Source: Ga0077527 sp038106575 (GTDB lineage Bacteria > Pseudomonadota > Gammaproteobacteria > Burkholderiales > SG8-41). Taken from it: 64,000 nt of DNA. The stretch spans positions 1-64,000 of the forward strand of contig JAYOED010000004.1 of assembly GCA_038106575.1 (NCBI GenBank), read 5' to 3'. The first letter of the stretch is position 1. The number at the start of each line of letters is the position of its first letter. Of the stretch, positions 8,305 to 17,685 are shown in pieces. Position numbers and translations under genes: made by a program. The notes beneath the pieces are model-generated. The model was not told the origin of the DNA. It worked only from the letters and a program-made list of their open reading frames with translations, and did not search any database.

Positions 8305-10065
8305 TCATTCGCCGCGGCGGAACCATTTATCGAGTTCACGCACCGGCAGCGGATGCCAGGTCGGCCGGCCGTGATTGCACTGGCCCGAGCGTTCGGTGGC
8401 TTCCATGTCGCGAAGTAGTGCGTTCATTTCCGAAACGGTCAGCTTGCGGTTGGCGCGTACCGCGGAATGACAGGCCATTGCACTGAGAAGTTCATTGCGA
8501 CGTTCGGTGGCAATGCGGCTGCCGCCGTATTCCCGGACTTCGTGCAGTACGGACAAAGTCAGCGCCTTCACGTCGGCGTCGGCCAGCAGCGCTGGCACCG
8601 CGCGCACGTTCAATGCCCCGGGGCCGGCAGGAGCGATGTCAAACCCCAGATCGCGCAGCGCATCGTGTTCGTCCTCTGCAGTGGCGACGTCGAGCGCCTC
8701 GGCGGCGAAATGAACCGGCACCAGCAACGGCTGCATCGGTATCGTGCGATCATCCAGCGCGGATTTGAGTTTTTCGTAAATGATGCGTTCATGCGCGGCA
8801 TGCATATCGACGATGATCAGGCCGTCGCTGTTTTCGGAGAGGATGTAAATGCCGGCCAGTTGCGCCAGCGCAAAGCCCAGCGGATTATCGCCACCGGATG
8901 GTGGCAATGCCGGCGCCGTATGCGGTTCATTTGCAGCCCGCGGCGCAAACATCGTGGCATAGGCGGTTGCGGGCTGCGCGATACCCAGCGGCATGGCGTA
9001 CTGGGTGCGGAAATGCGAAGCGGGCGTGGGAATGGCACTCGCGGTGGCAGCCACAGCCGATACCGGCGTCGCGGCACCGGCGGAGGCCGACAATGCCTTG
9101 TGTAAGGCGTGAAAAATGAACTGGTGTACGGCGCGCGAATCCCGAAAACGCACTTCGGCCTTGGCTGGATGGACATTGACATCAACCAGTTGCGGGTCGA
9201 TGTCGAGAAACAGTATGTAAGCTGGGTGACGGTCATGGTGCAGTACGTCGGCGTAGGCCTGGCGTATGGCGTGCGCCACCAGCTTGTCGCGTATGCAGCG
9301 GCCGTTGACGAAAAAATACTGGGCATCACGTGTACTTCGGGCATGCGCAGGAGAGCTGATGGCGCCCCGCAGCGCGATCGGTCCTCCAGTTTCTTCGACT
9401 GCCAATGCACCGGCGCCGAATTCTTCACCGAGCACGGCGGAGATGCGTGCCGCCAAAGGCTGCGGTTTCAGCTGATAGCGAGCACGGTTGTTGTGCGTCA
9501 GAGCGAAAGCGACGTCGGGTCGCGATAGCGCGATACGGCGGAAGGCTTCTTCGCAGTGCGCGAATTCGGTCGGTTCGGACTTGAGGAATTTCCGCCGTGC
9601 CGGGGTATTGAAATACAGCTCACGCACTTCGATGCGGGTGCCACGCGGCAATGTCGCCGGTTCAGCTTTGCCCAGCGCGGGGCCTTCGCTAGCAATGCGC
9701 CAGCCATGGCGGTCATTAGAGCGGCGGCTGGTCAGTGCGAGACGCGAAACCGAGGCGATGCTGGCCAGGGCTTCGCCACGAAAACCGAAGCTGCCGACGT
9801 GTTCGAGATCGTCTAGCGAGGCAATTTTGCTGGTGGCGTGGCGCGCCAGCGCCAGCGGTAGTTCCTCGCGGGTGATGCCGCCGCCGTCGTCACTGACCGT
9901 GATCTGCTTGATGCCACCGCCGGCCAACTCGACGATGACGGCCTGCGCGCCAGCATCGAGGCTGTTTTCCAGCAGCTCCTTGAGCGCCGAAGCCGGGCGT
10001 TCGATGACTTCGCCCGCGGCGATCTGGTTGATCAGAAGTTCGGGAAGAACGCGGATCGCTGACAT
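8305..10065 (-). CDS. mutL: DNA mismatch repair protein MutL, endonuclease type
   Basis: MutL links MutS mismatch recognition to strand incision. The 586-residue protein has the GHKL ATPase motifs ENSLDAGA (33-40), SDDGGGI (58-64) and GFRGEALASIASV (94-106). The C-terminal domain carries DMHAAHERIIYE, matching the DxHAxxExxxxE metal-binding endonuclease motif, and CNHGRPT near the end. This is the form expected in bacteria without MutH, so it probably nicks the new strand itself. The ATG at 10065 is preferred over 10152 because the family begins at the IRVLPELLINQIAAGEV block. Confidence 0.96.
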   Translation of the reverse strand: MSAIRVLPELLINQIAAGEVIERPASALKELLENSLDAGAQAVIVELAGGGIKQITVSDDGGGITREELPLALARHATSKIASLDDLEHVGSFGFRGEALASIASVSRLALTSRRSNDRHGWRIASEGPALGKAEPATLPRGTRIEVRELYFNTPARRKFLKSEPTEFAHCEEAFRRIALSRPDVAFALTHNNRARYQLKPQPLAARISAVLGEEFGAGALAVEETGGPIALRGAISSPAHARSTRDAQYFFVNGRCIRDKLVAHAIRQAYADVLHHDRHPAYILFLDIDPQLVDVNVHPAKAEVRFRDSRAVHQFIFHALHKALSASAGAATPVSAVAATASAIPTPASHFRTQYAMPLGIAQPATAYATMFAPRAANEPHTAPALPPSGGDNPLGFALAQLAGIYILSENSDGLIIVDMHAAHERIIYEKLKSALDDRTIPMQPLLVPVHFAAEALDVATAEDEHDALRDLGFDIAPAGPGALNVRAVPALLADADVKALTLSVLHEVREYGGSRIATERRNELLSAMACHSAVRANRKLTVSEMNALLRDMEATERSGQCNHGRPTWHPLPVRELDKWFRRGE

Positions 10066-10173
10066 GAGGGAATTATAAGCGTTGGGAGTACGGTTATAGG
10101 CCGTTTGCATCAAGGCATAAATACCAATCGGAAAAACCGTGTCGCGTGACAAGGGCGCCGCGGAGTTTTGTCT

Positions 10174-10179
10174 TATAAT
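10174..10179 (+). promoter_or_regulatory. Possible -10 box (TATAAT) of pntA
   Basis: A perfect TATAAT lies 92 bases upstream of the pntA start in the divergent mutL-pntA spacer. The best -35-like match is too far upstream (about 22 bases), so this may be an extended or activator-dependent promoter. The pntA ribosome site, a GGGGAG shortly before the start, is clear. Confidence 0.35.
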
Positions 10180-10271
10180 CAGGCAGCATTGCGCGCAGCC
10201 AAAGTGCCGTTTCCCACAGCCCGGTTCAACAGTCTAACCTTCAAATATTAAGTGCAACAAAAGGGGAGTAC

Positions 10272-11858
10272 ATGCCTCAGATCATAGGTGTGCCAAAAGA
10301 AACGGTAGCGGGGGAAAAGCGCGTAGCGACTGTTCCCGAAGTCGTCGAGAAGCTGATCAAACTCGGTTTCAAGGTTCGTGTCGAGTCCGGCGCAGGCGAT
10401 GCCGCCAACGTTAGTGACGATGCCTATCGTGCGGCGGGAGCCGAAGTGGCTGCCAACGCCCCGGAACTGTGGTCCGGTTCGGATATCGTATTCAAGGTGA
10501 GTGTGCCCACTTCAGCGGAAGTCGGTCTGCTGCGCGAAGGCGGCACGCTGATCGGTTTCATCTGGCCGGCGCAGAATCCGGAGTTAATGCAGCAGCTCGC
10601 TGCAAAAAAAGCCACCGTGCTGGCCATCGACTCGTTGCCACGCCAACTCTCTCGCGCGCAGAAAATGGATGCACTGACGTCGCAGGCCGGCGTTGCGGGT
10701 TATCGCGCCGTCATCGAAGCCGCCAACGCCTTCGGCCGTTTTTTCAACGGTCAGATTACCGCCGCGGGCAAGCTGCCGCCGGCCAAGATATTCATCGCCG
10801 GTGCCGGCGTTGCCGGCCTTGCCGCGATCGGCACTGCAGCTGGGCTCGGCGCTATCGTTCGCGCCAACGACACCCGTGCCGAAGTCGCTGACCAGGTGGT
10901 GTCGCTGGGTGGTGAGTTCGTCAAGGTGGATTACGAGGAAGAAGGATCGGGCGGCGGTGGTTACGCCAAGGTCATGAGTGAGGGTTTCCAGCAGGCGCAG
11001 CGCGAAATGTATGCGCAGCAGGCACGCGAGGTGGACATCATCATCACCACCGCGCTGATTCCCGGTAAACCTGCGCCTCGCCTGATCACCGCCGAGATGG
11101 TGAAGTCGATGAAACCCGGCAGTGTCATTGTCGACATGGCGGCCGAGCGTGGCGGCAACTGCGAGCTGACCGAACCCGGGCAGGCTGTGGTGAAACATGG
11201 GGTAACCATCATCGGCTATACCGATCTCAACTCGCGTCTGGCCAAGCAGTCGAGCAGCCTTTACTCGACCAATCTGTTTCGCCTGACTGAAGAGTTGTGC
11301 AAGACCAAGGACGGCGTGATCAACGTCAACATGGAAGACGACGCCATCCGCGGCCTGACTGTAATCAAGGGCGGTGGTATCACTTGGCCGCCGCCCCCGA
11401 TCAAAATGCCTGCTCCGCCGACAAAGCCAGTTGCGGCGGCCAAGCCGGCAGAAAAGAAGGGCCACGGTCACGATGCTGGAGGACAGATGCCGGTGAAAAC
11501 GCTGGCAGTGGTGTTCGGCTTGGGCGCGCTGGCTTTCTGGTTCCTCGGGGCCTACGCACCTGCGGCTTTCCTTGGACACTTCACGGTGTTTGTGCTGGCC
11601 TGTTTTGTGGGCTACATGGTGGTGTGGAACGTGACGCCTGCATTGCATACGCCTCTGATGAGCGTGACCAATGCGATCAGCAGCATCATCTGCATCGGTA
11701 CTCTGGTGCAAGTGGCGCCACCGGTGGCGGAGATGGCGGGTTCGCGCCCGGGGTCATGGATATTGGGACTGGCTGTGGCCGGTATCGTGCTGACAACAAT
11801 CAACATGTTCGGCGGCTTCGCGGTGACGCGACGCATGCTTGACATGTTCAGGAAGTAG
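10272..11858 (+). CDS. pntA: NAD(P) transhydrogenase subunit alpha (fused form)
   Basis: PntAB transfers hydride between NADH and NADP+, coupled to proton movement across the inner membrane. The 528-residue alpha subunit has the NAD-binding domain I (VPKETVAGEKRVA at 6-18, GAGVAGLAAIGTA near 178), a Pro/Lys/His-rich linker near 380-405, and four hydrophobic helices at the C-terminus. This is the fused E. coli-like layout rather than the split PntAA/PntAB found in many alphaproteobacteria. A GGGGAG ribosome site precedes the start. pntB follows after 10 bases. Confidence 0.97.
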   Translation: MPQIIGVPKETVAGEKRVATVPEVVEKLIKLGFKVRVESGAGDAANVSDDAYRAAGAEVAANAPELWSGSDIVFKVSVPTSAEVGLLREGGTLIGFIWPAQNPELMQQLAAKKATVLAIDSLPRQLSRAQKMDALTSQAGVAGYRAVIEAANAFGRFFNGQITAAGKLPPAKIFIAGAGVAGLAAIGTAAGLGAIVRANDTRAEVADQVVSLGGEFVKVDYEEEGSGGGGYAKVMSEGFQQAQREMYAQQAREVDIIITTALIPGKPAPRLITAEMVKSMKPGSVIVDMAAERGGNCELTEPGQAVVKHGVTIIGYTDLNSRLAKQSSSLYSTNLFRLTEELCKTKDGVINVNMEDDAIRGLTVIKGGGITWPPPPIKMPAPPTKPVAAAKPAEKKGHGHDAGGQMPVKTLAVVFGLGALAFWFLGAYAPAAFLGHFTVFVLACFVGYMVVWNVTPALHTPLMSVTNAISSIICIGTLVQVAPPVAEMAGSRPGSWILGLAVAGIVLTTINMFGGFAVTRRMLDMFRK

Positions 11859-11868
11859 GAGGCCGATG

Positions 11869-13284
11869 ATGTCATTCAGCCTCGTTACGGTCGCCTACAT
11901 CGGCGCCACCATCCTGTTCATCCTCAGTCTCGGCGGCTTGTCGCATCCCGAAACCTCCCGCCGCGGCAACCTCTATGGCATCATCGGCATGACCATCGCC
12001 GTTCTGGCCACGGTCTTCGGGCCGCAGGTGACCGCCGAGGGTTACGCTTGGATCGTCGCGGCCATGGTGGTCGGTGGGTCGGTCGGGCTCTATGCCGCTC
12101 GTACCGTCAAAATGACCCAGATGCCTGAACTGGTCGCGCTAATGCACAGCCTGGTCGGTCTGGCCGCAGCACTGGTCGGCTTTGCCACCTACATTGATCC
12201 GGCCGCCACTGCGGGCATGCAGGGTGCGGAAAAGGTCATACACGAAGTGGAGATTTATGTCGGTATCCTGATCGGACTGGTGACGTTCTCCGGCTCGGTC
12301 ATTGCTTTCGGCAAGCTGTCTGGCAAGATCGGCGGCAAGCCGATGCTGCTACCCGGGCGGCACTGGCTAAATCTCGCCGGCCTGCTGATCGTGATTTACT
12401 TCGGTGCACAGTTCATCAAGGCTGGCTCTGTCGAAGCCGGCATGGTGCCCTTGATCGTGATGGCGGTAATTTCACTGCTGTTCGGCGTGCACATGGTAAT
12501 GGCCATTGGCGGTGCCGACATGCCCGTCGTGGTGTCGATGCTCAACAGCTACTCGGGATGGGCGGCTGCAGCGACCGGATTCATGCTTTCAAATGACCTT
12601 CTGATTGTCACCGGTGCGCTAGTGGGTTCCAGCGGTGCGATCCTGTCCTACATCATGTGCCGGGCCATGAATCGCCACTTTATCAGCGTGATTGCCGGCG
12701 GTTTCGGTACCGGCGGCGGCGCGCCTTCAGCCAAGGCGGGCGAGCAACCGCCCGGCGAAGCTGTTCCGGTCAGCGCCGCCGAAACGGCGGAGATGCTGCG
12801 CGAGGCGAAGAACGTGATCATTGTGCCCGGCTACGGTATGGCGGTCGCGCAGGCGCAGCACACGGTGTTCGAGATTACGAAACTGCTGCGCGAGAAGGGT
12901 GTCAATGTGCGTTTCGGCATCCATCCGGTTGCCGGGCGTATGCCGGGGCACATGAACGTGCTGCTGGCGGAGGCCAAGGTGCCCTATGACATCGTCATGG
13001 AAATGGATGAGCTGAACGAAGACTTTCCGGACACAGACGTTGCGATGGTCATCGGTGCCAATGACATCGTCAATCCGGCGGCGCAGGATGATCCGGCGAG
13101 TCCTATCGCTGGCATGCCGGTGCTGGAAGTGTGGAAAGCGAAAACATCGGTGGTAATGAAGCGTAGCATGGCCTCGGGTTACGCGGGAGTTGATAACCCA
13201 CTGTTTTACAAAGAAAATAATCGCATGCTGTTCGGCGATGCCAAGAAGATGCTGGACGAAGTGATGGCCGTTCTGAAGTCATAA
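11869..13284 (+). CDS. pntB: NAD(P) transhydrogenase subunit beta
   Basis: The beta subunit provides most of the proton channel and the NADP(H)-binding domain III. The 471-residue protein has about nine membrane helices over residues 1-290, and PGYGMAVAQAQHTV near 333 is the dinucleotide-binding turn of domain III. Two adjacent ATG codons occur; the second (11869) is six bases from an AGGAGG site at 11857-11862 that overlaps the pntA stop, so translation is probably coupled. It forms one operon with pntA. Confidence 0.97.
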   Translation: MSFSLVTVAYIGATILFILSLGGLSHPETSRRGNLYGIIGMTIAVLATVFGPQVTAEGYAWIVAAMVVGGSVGLYAARTVKMTQMPELVALMHSLVGLAAALVGFATYIDPAATAGMQGAEKVIHEVEIYVGILIGLVTFSGSVIAFGKLSGKIGGKPMLLPGRHWLNLAGLLIVIYFGAQFIKAGSVEAGMVPLIVMAVISLLFGVHMVMAIGGADMPVVVSMLNSYSGWAAAATGFMLSNDLLIVTGALVGSSGAILSYIMCRAMNRHFISVIAGGFGTGGGAPSAKAGEQPPGEAVPVSAAETAEMLREAKNVIIVPGYGMAVAQAQHTVFEITKLLREKGVNVRFGIHPVAGRMPGHMNVLLAEAKVPYDIVMEMDELNEDFPDTDVAMVIGANDIVNPAAQDDPASPIAGMPVLEVWKAKTSVVMKRSMASGYAGVDNPLFYKENNRMLFGDAKKMLDEVMAVLKS

Positions 13285-13303
13285 CCATGCAAAGTAGCGT
13301 GTG

Positions 13304-13474
13304 ATGAAAAATCTGCTGATTGCGCTGTCGTTATCGCTGGTTTACGGTTTTGCGGCTGCCGCCAAAGGTGGTTAGTCTGCTCGGGGAATGAAGGCGGACG
13401 CCGCTGCCGCGAAATCTGCCTCGGTTATCGTGCAGGGCGTATCAGCGCGGGCTAAACGCGGCGTGAATGCCTGA
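13304..13474 (+). pseudogene. Small exported protein interrupted by an in-frame TAG
   Basis: A 56-codon frame starts at ATG 13304 with a clear signal peptide, KNLLIALSLSLVYGFAAAA, and is cut at codon 24 by TAG (13373-13375). The same frame continues open, Ala- and Lys-rich (KADAAAAKSASVIVQGVSARAKR), to a TGA. One base change would restore a 56-residue periplasmic protein. It may be a fresh pseudogene, a 23-residue peptide or a sequencing error. The family is not recognised. It lies 19 bases after pntB and before a terminator. Confidence 0.5.
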
Positions 13475-13540
13475 AATAGGAAACCAACAAGGCCTTCATG
13501 TCTGTGACGAAAAATATCGTTAAGGTTGTTTGGAGAACAA

Positions 13541-13568
13541 AAGGGCCGCTGATGGCGGCCCTTTTTTT
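13541..13568 (+). terminator. Rho-independent terminator after pntAB
   Basis: A 9-base-pair stem (AAGGGCCGC with GCGGCCCTT) and five-base loop is followed by seven T. It is well placed to end the pntAB transcript, and the A-run on the other side could also serve the convergent DUF3047 gene. Confidence 0.9.
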
Positions 13569-13589
13569 ATGAAGACCCCAGTAATTACT

Positions 13590-14357
13590 TTACTGCGTGG
13601 CTGCTTTCCCGGGTTGTTCGGACACGCCGAGAAACCGGATGTTGCCGTACCAGGCCTGCGTCTGCTCTCCGGTGTTGTCGGTATCGGTCATGATGCCTAT
13701 CGCGGTAATGCGTCCCGGTTCCTCGCTGAAGGCGCGGCGGAAATCCTCGACCACGTTGCGGCGGACATGCTGCCAGATGCCCAGGTTGTCAGGCCCGGAT
13801 TCAGCGACGATCATCCTGATGCGGGAAGTGTGCATGTTGAGGATTACGGTGTCGCGCGGCGCCCTGTTTTCCCAGATGTACATCAATGTGGCGTATGGTA
13901 GTTGCTGTCCGCTCAGTAGGTGGATGCCGGCGAAAAATAGACGCTCCTGCGCCGGCATACTTTCGAGATCGCCATCAAAACTGACCACCAGTCGTACCGG
14001 AGAATCCTCAAGGTGTTTTTTGGTGTTGTCGGCTCTGGAGATAGGCTTGTCGATTTTCCAGCTCCAGTCGAGCAGCGGCTGTTTTCGGGGATCCAGCGAC
14101 AACGGATGAATCAATCCCGATGCGGAGGAGCTGGCATTGGCATGGACGACGGTGATACCGTTTTCACGGACCAGTCGGTACTCGGTAGGACGCTTGAATC
14201 CAGACAGTATCCACGGTTCCCAGCCCGGCGGCAGCTTTGCCCCCGGCGCATGACCCGAGAAGCTGCGAATTTGTCCAGGTAGCTGATCATGCGGCAACTG
14301 TGTGCAACCTGCCGCAAGCAGCAGAACGCCAGCTGCGATGCTCCAGTTCCTGATCAT
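13590..14357 (-). CDS. DUF3047 family lipoprotein
   Basis: The 255-residue protein begins with a lipoprotein signal sequence ending LLLAAGCTQ, with the lipidated Cys at 18, so it is probably anchored in a membrane facing the periplasm. The body matches the pattern of DUF3047 proteins: LDWSWKIDKPI near 100, RLVVSFDGD, and YIWENRAPRDTVILN near 160. The function of this family is unknown. It stands alone between the pntAB terminator and amiC and is convergent with pntB. Confidence 0.82.
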   Translation of the reverse strand: MIRNWSIAAGVLLLAAGCTQLPHDQLPGQIRSFSGHAPGAKLPPGWEPWILSGFKRPTEYRLVRENGITVVHANASSSASGLIHPLSLDPRKQPLLDWSWKIDKPISRADNTKKHLEDSPVRLVVSFDGDLESMPAQERLFFAGIHLLSGQQLPYATLMYIWENRAPRDTVILNMHTSRIRMIVAESGPDNLGIWQHVRRNVVEDFRRAFSEEPGRITAIGIMTDTDNTGEQTQAWYGNIRFLGVSEQPGKAATQ

Positions 14358-14442
14358 GAATTCTCCGGATCGTGCGCGTGATTAAACCTTGTTGTAACGC
14401 AGATTCTAGGCAATCGCGCGCAGCGGGGCGAGTGCCGGGGGG

Positions 14443-15771
14443 TCAGGGGTTGACGGCGATCCGCGCCGGGGCGAGCGGCGGATTTTTCGAGAAATAGCGT
14501 TTAATGCCGGTGAAAATTGCATCGGCCATCCGGCCCTGATGCTCCGGGCTACGCAGTTTCAGTTCCTCGTCGGGATTGCTAATGAAGGCGGTCTCGACCA
14601 GGATCGACGGGATGTCCGGCGCCTTCAGCACGGCAAATCCGGCCTGCTCGACGTAATTCTTATGCAGCGAGTTGATGTTGCTCATTTCGGAGAGCACCGC
14701 CTTGGCCAGCTTCAGGCTGTCATTGATTGATGCCGTCTGTGAGAGGTCGAGCAGCGTCTGCTTCAAATAGGAATCCTTGATCCTGAGGTTGACGCCGCCG
14801 ATCAGATCGGCATCGTTTTCCTGTTTGGCCAGCCAGCGTGCAGCGGCTGACGTCGCGCCGCGTTCGGACAGGGTGAAAACCGACGACCCCCTGGCTGAGG
14901 GCTTGATGAAGGCGTCAGCATGAACCGACACCAGCAAATCTGCTCTGATGCGCCGGGCTTTTTCGACACGGGCGCCCAGAGACATGAAGAAGTCTGCGTC
15001 GCGCAGCAGCACGGCGCGCATGCCGGGCTCGTTGTCGATGCGTTTCTTCAGTTTGCGGGAAATTGCGAGCGTGACGTTTTTTTCGAGAGTGCCGCGATGG
15101 CCACGTGCTCCCGGATCTTCGCCGCCGTGGCCGGGGTCGATCGCGATCGTGATCAGTCGCTGCGAGGGCGGGCGATTGGATGGTGCTGCTGGCGTAGGCG
15201 CTTCCGGTGCCACGGCCGCAGGTTCGTTGACATTTCCGGAATGGGCCGCTTCATGCTGTTTCAGGAAGGCCAGCAGCGGATCCGGCGGCTGCGGCGGATA
15301 GATATCGAGCACCAGGCGATGGCCGTATTCGCCGATCGGCGGCAGCGCGAAGGCTTCCGGTTTGACCTGGGTCTTTAGGTCAAAGACCAGACGCACCGTT
15401 CCCGGCTTGAAGCGGCCGACACGCACGCCCTTCAGATAGGGGTCCTCGACGCTGATTTTCCCGGAGATCTCGTTGAGGGTCGCGCTCAGGGCGACATCGT
15501 CGATGTCGAGCACCAGCCGGTCCGGATTGTCGATGCTGAAAAACTTGTAGCGGATCGCCTGCTGCGATTCGATGGTGATCCGTGTGTAGTCCGGTGCCGG
15601 CCACACCCGGGTCGAGGTGACCAGTGTATTTGCAGCGTAAGCGGATACGGCGAGGAAAGCCGCGGAGAGTGCGGACAGCAGCAGCGGAAATACACGGAAA
15701 CAGCGGGAGAATGACGGCGTTACCGCCGTCAGGCGGATGACGGATTCCAGTCTGTCAGCTGATCGAAACAA
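14443..15771 (-). CDS. amiC: N-acetylmuramoyl-L-alanine amidase, AmiC type
   Basis: This periplasmic zinc amidase cleaves septal peptidoglycan for daughter-cell separation. The 442-residue precursor has an export signal around residues 25-47, an AMIN septal-targeting domain (about 50-155), a Pro/Ala-rich linker (about 170-205) and an Amidase_3 domain. The metal and catalytic residues are visible in IDPGHGGEDPGA, the SVHADAF His and VETAFISNPDEE. The long pre-signal stretch suggests the true start may be the internal in-frame one nearer the signal. Its 5' end overlaps tsaE by 43 bases, the usual tsaE-amiC pairing. Confidence 0.95.
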   Translation of the reverse strand: MFRSADRLESVIRLTAVTPSFSRCFRVFPLLLSALSAAFLAVSAYAANTLVTSTRVWPAPDYTRITIESQQAIRYKFFSIDNPDRLVLDIDDVALSATLNEISGKISVEDPYLKGVRVGRFKPGTVRLVFDLKTQVKPEAFALPPIGEYGHRLVLDIYPPQPPDPLLAFLKQHEAAHSGNVNEPAAVAPEAPTPAAPSNRPPSQRLITIAIDPGHGGEDPGARGHRGTLEKNVTLAISRKLKKRIDNEPGMRAVLLRDADFFMSLGARVEKARRIRADLLVSVHADAFIKPSARGSSVFTLSERGATSAAARWLAKQENDADLIGGVNLRIKDSYLKQTLLDLSQTASINDSLKLAKAVLSEMSNINSLHKNYVEQAGFAVLKAPDIPSILVETAFISNPDEELKLRSPEHQGRMADAIFTGIKRYFSKNPPLAPARIAVNP

Positions 15772-16220
15772 CGACTGCCTACCTCCGTGTGCGCTGACAA
15801 TTCAGCCGTGCGTCCCGCATCGGCAACTCGTAATTCGATTTCCAGATCCGCAGCCGGCAGGCCGGGGGCTTTTTCCGGCCACTCCACGAGGCATACGGAT
15901 TCCGGATTGAAATACTCGCGGAAACCGCTTTCCTCAAGTTCCTGTGGATCAAGGAACCGATAAAAATCAAAGTGATACAAGTATAACCTAGAAAATTTAT
16001 AAAGTTCAAGCAGGGTGAAAGTAGGACTTTTGACCCGGCCCTGATAGCCCAGGCCGAGGAGAATGCCGCGGGCAAGGGTGGTTTTGCCGGCGCCGAGGTC
16101 CCCGCGCAGATGGATCACCATACTCGGCTCCAGCAGACCCGCGACGGCGTTGCCGAGCGCGAGGGTGTCAGCCTCGTCGGAGAGATACAGCTTGCGGCGT
16201 TTATGATGCGGGGTATGCAA
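15729..16220 (-). CDS. tsaE: tRNA threonylcarbamoyladenosine biosynthesis ATPase TsaE
   Basis: TsaE (YjeE) is the ATPase that supports TsaB-TsaD in making t6A37 of tRNA. The 163-residue protein has the P-loop GDLGAGKTTLARG at 40-52, the SPTFTL motif near 66, and FDFYRFLDPQELEESGFREY (about 83-102). The start is a TTG, whose upstream DNA overlaps the divergent queG 5' end; no later start would keep the complete N-terminal strand. The amiC gene overlaps its 3' end. Confidence 0.95.
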   Translation of the reverse strand: MHTPHHKRRKLYLSDEADTLALGNAVAGLLEPSMVIHLRGDLGAGKTTLARGILLGLGYQGRVKSPTFTLLELYKFSRLYLYHFDFYRFLDPQELEESGFREYFNPESVCLVEWPEKAPGLPAADLEIELRVADAGRTAELSAHTEVGSRCFDQLTDWNPSSA

Positions 16221-17294
16221 GAGCGTGCGGGCCAGAAAATTGTCGATTGGTCGGGGCTCCGGCGCGACATCGGCCGCTGGGGAGACGAACTCGGGTTTCA
16301 GCAGATCGCCGTTGCCGACTGCGACCTGTCGCAGTCAGAACCGCGTTTGGCTGAATGGCTTGCCCGCGGCTGGCATGGCGACATGGATTATATGGCACGC
16401 CACGGAATGAAGCGCAGCCGTCCCGCCGAACTGGTCTCAGGAACGCTGCGCGTGATCGTTGCCCGGATTGATTACACGCCGCCCGCGGCGCGCGACAGTT
16501 GGGCGGTCATCAACGACAGCGCGCGTGCATTCATCTCGCGCTATGCGACTGGGCGTGATTACCACAAGGTGTTGCGCGGTAAGCTGCAGCGGCTGGCAGA
16601 GCGGATTGAGCGGGCTGCTGGCGAACATCGTTACCGTGTATTTACCGATAGTGCACCGGTGATGGAGGTTGCGCTGGCCGAGAAAGCCGGCCTCGGCTGG
16701 CGCGGCAAGCACACGCTACTGCTCAACCGCGAAGCCGGTTCGGCATTTTTCCTGGGAGAGATTTACACCGAGCTGCCGTTGCCGGTCGATGCGCCGCAGA
16801 CTGAACATTGTGGCACCTGCCGCAAATGCATCGACATCTGTCCGACGCAGGCCATCGTCGCGCCGTACCAGCTCGATGCACGGCGCTGCATTTCCTACCT
16901 AACCATCGAGCTGAAAGGCAGCATACCGGCAGCGCTACGACCGCTGATCGGCAATCGCGTTTACGGTTGTGATGACTGCCAGCTCGTGTGTCCGTGGAAC
17001 CGCTTTGCACAGGTCTCTAAAGAGACGGATTTTGCTGTGCGCAACGGCCTGGACGATGCGTCACTAGCTGATCTGTTTTCCTGGAATGATGCCGAATTCT
17101 CGGCACGGCTGGCCGGAAGCGCGATCCACCGTATTGGTCATGAACGCTGGCTGCGCAACCTGGCAGTGGGACTGGGGAATGCGCCGACGTCACCGGAAAT
17201 CGTCGCAGCACTGCGTGCGCGTGCCGATGATCGGTCGGCAATGGTGCGTGAACATGTAGCGTGGGCGCTGGGGCGCCACACAGATAAAACTTAG
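16203..17294 (+). CDS. queG: Epoxyqueuosine reductase
   Basis: QueG reduces epoxyqueuosine to queuosine in the tRNA wobble position, using cobalamin and two 4Fe-4S clusters. The protein carries CGTCRKCIDICPTQA and CDDCQLVCPW, the two ferredoxin-like cluster motifs, and a short HEAT-like C-terminus. Three close ATG codons (16203, 16206, 16215) are possible; all overlap the 5' end of the divergent tsaE gene. The long in-frame extension from 16110 lies inside tsaE and is rejected. Length of about 360 residues fits the family. Confidence 0.95.
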   Translation: MMRGMQERAGQKIVDWSGLRRDIGRWGDELGFQQIAVADCDLSQSEPRLAEWLARGWHGDMDYMARHGMKRSRPAELVSGTLRVIVARIDYTPPAARDSWAVINDSARAFISRYATGRDYHKVLRGKLQRLAERIERAAGEHRYRVFTDSAPVMEVALAEKAGLGWRGKHTLLLNREAGSAFFLGEIYTELPLPVDAPQTEHCGTCRKCIDICPTQAIVAPYQLDARRCISYLTIELKGSIPAALRPLIGNRVYGCDDCQLVCPWNRFAQVSKETDFAVRNGLDDASLADLFSWNDAEFSARLAGSAIHRIGHERWLRNLAVGLGNAPTSPEIVAALRARADDRSAMVREHVAWALGRHTDKT

Positions 17295-17685
17295 TCAGGC
17301 GCTGAGGGTGGTGGTTGGTTCGCCGAAATCAGCGGTGATGATGTCCCATGATTCTTCCGCGGCGAGATCGGATTTCTGACCCGGGCCTTATTCCGCAGGA
17401 CGAGCGACGAAGGCGGTGCGCGTGCCGTAGGAACGTGCGGCATCCAGGTTGTTGTTATGTGCGGCGACCATCATCACCTAATACGGTTCGCAGCCGAGTA
17501 GGCGGATAGCGCCAAGATAAACCTTGGCATCCGGCTCGTAGTGCTGAAAAATCTACACGCACAGGATGACGTCCCACGGCATACCGACGGGTTTGTCCAT
17601 GTTGGCGAGACAGGCGATATCGCCATTGGACAGTGTCGAGATTAGGTATCGCTTTTTGATTCGTGACAGTCTGGCGGCGGCATCG
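17295..17685 (-). pseudogene. Haloacid dehalogenase type II remnant
   Basis: On the minus strand the frame reads RLSRIKKRYLISTLSNGDIA, MPWDVILCV, HYEPDAKVYLGAIRLLG, VMMVAAHNNNLDAARS, GTRTAFVARP and ends at TGA 17295. This is the C-terminal half of a type II haloacid dehalogenase, with the STLSNG and MMVAAH motifs intact. Three in-frame stops interrupt it (TAG at 17553-17555 and 17478-17480, TAA at 17388-17390). The N-terminal half with the nucleophilic Asp is absent, and the piece begins directly after an acetyltransferase fragment. Confidence 0.85.

Noticed and set aside
10146..10179. GTGACA at 10146 as the -35 box for the TATAAT at 10174
   Set aside because: The 22-base spacing is too long for a standard sigma-70 promoter, so only the -10 is listed.
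10584..11711. A 375-codon antisense ORF across pntA
   Set aside because: It is a by-product of the GC-rich codon pattern of pntA; the sense protein is fully supported.
16110..16202. Longer QueG start at 16110
   Set aside because: The extra 31 residues lie inside tsaE and do not match the QueG N-terminus.
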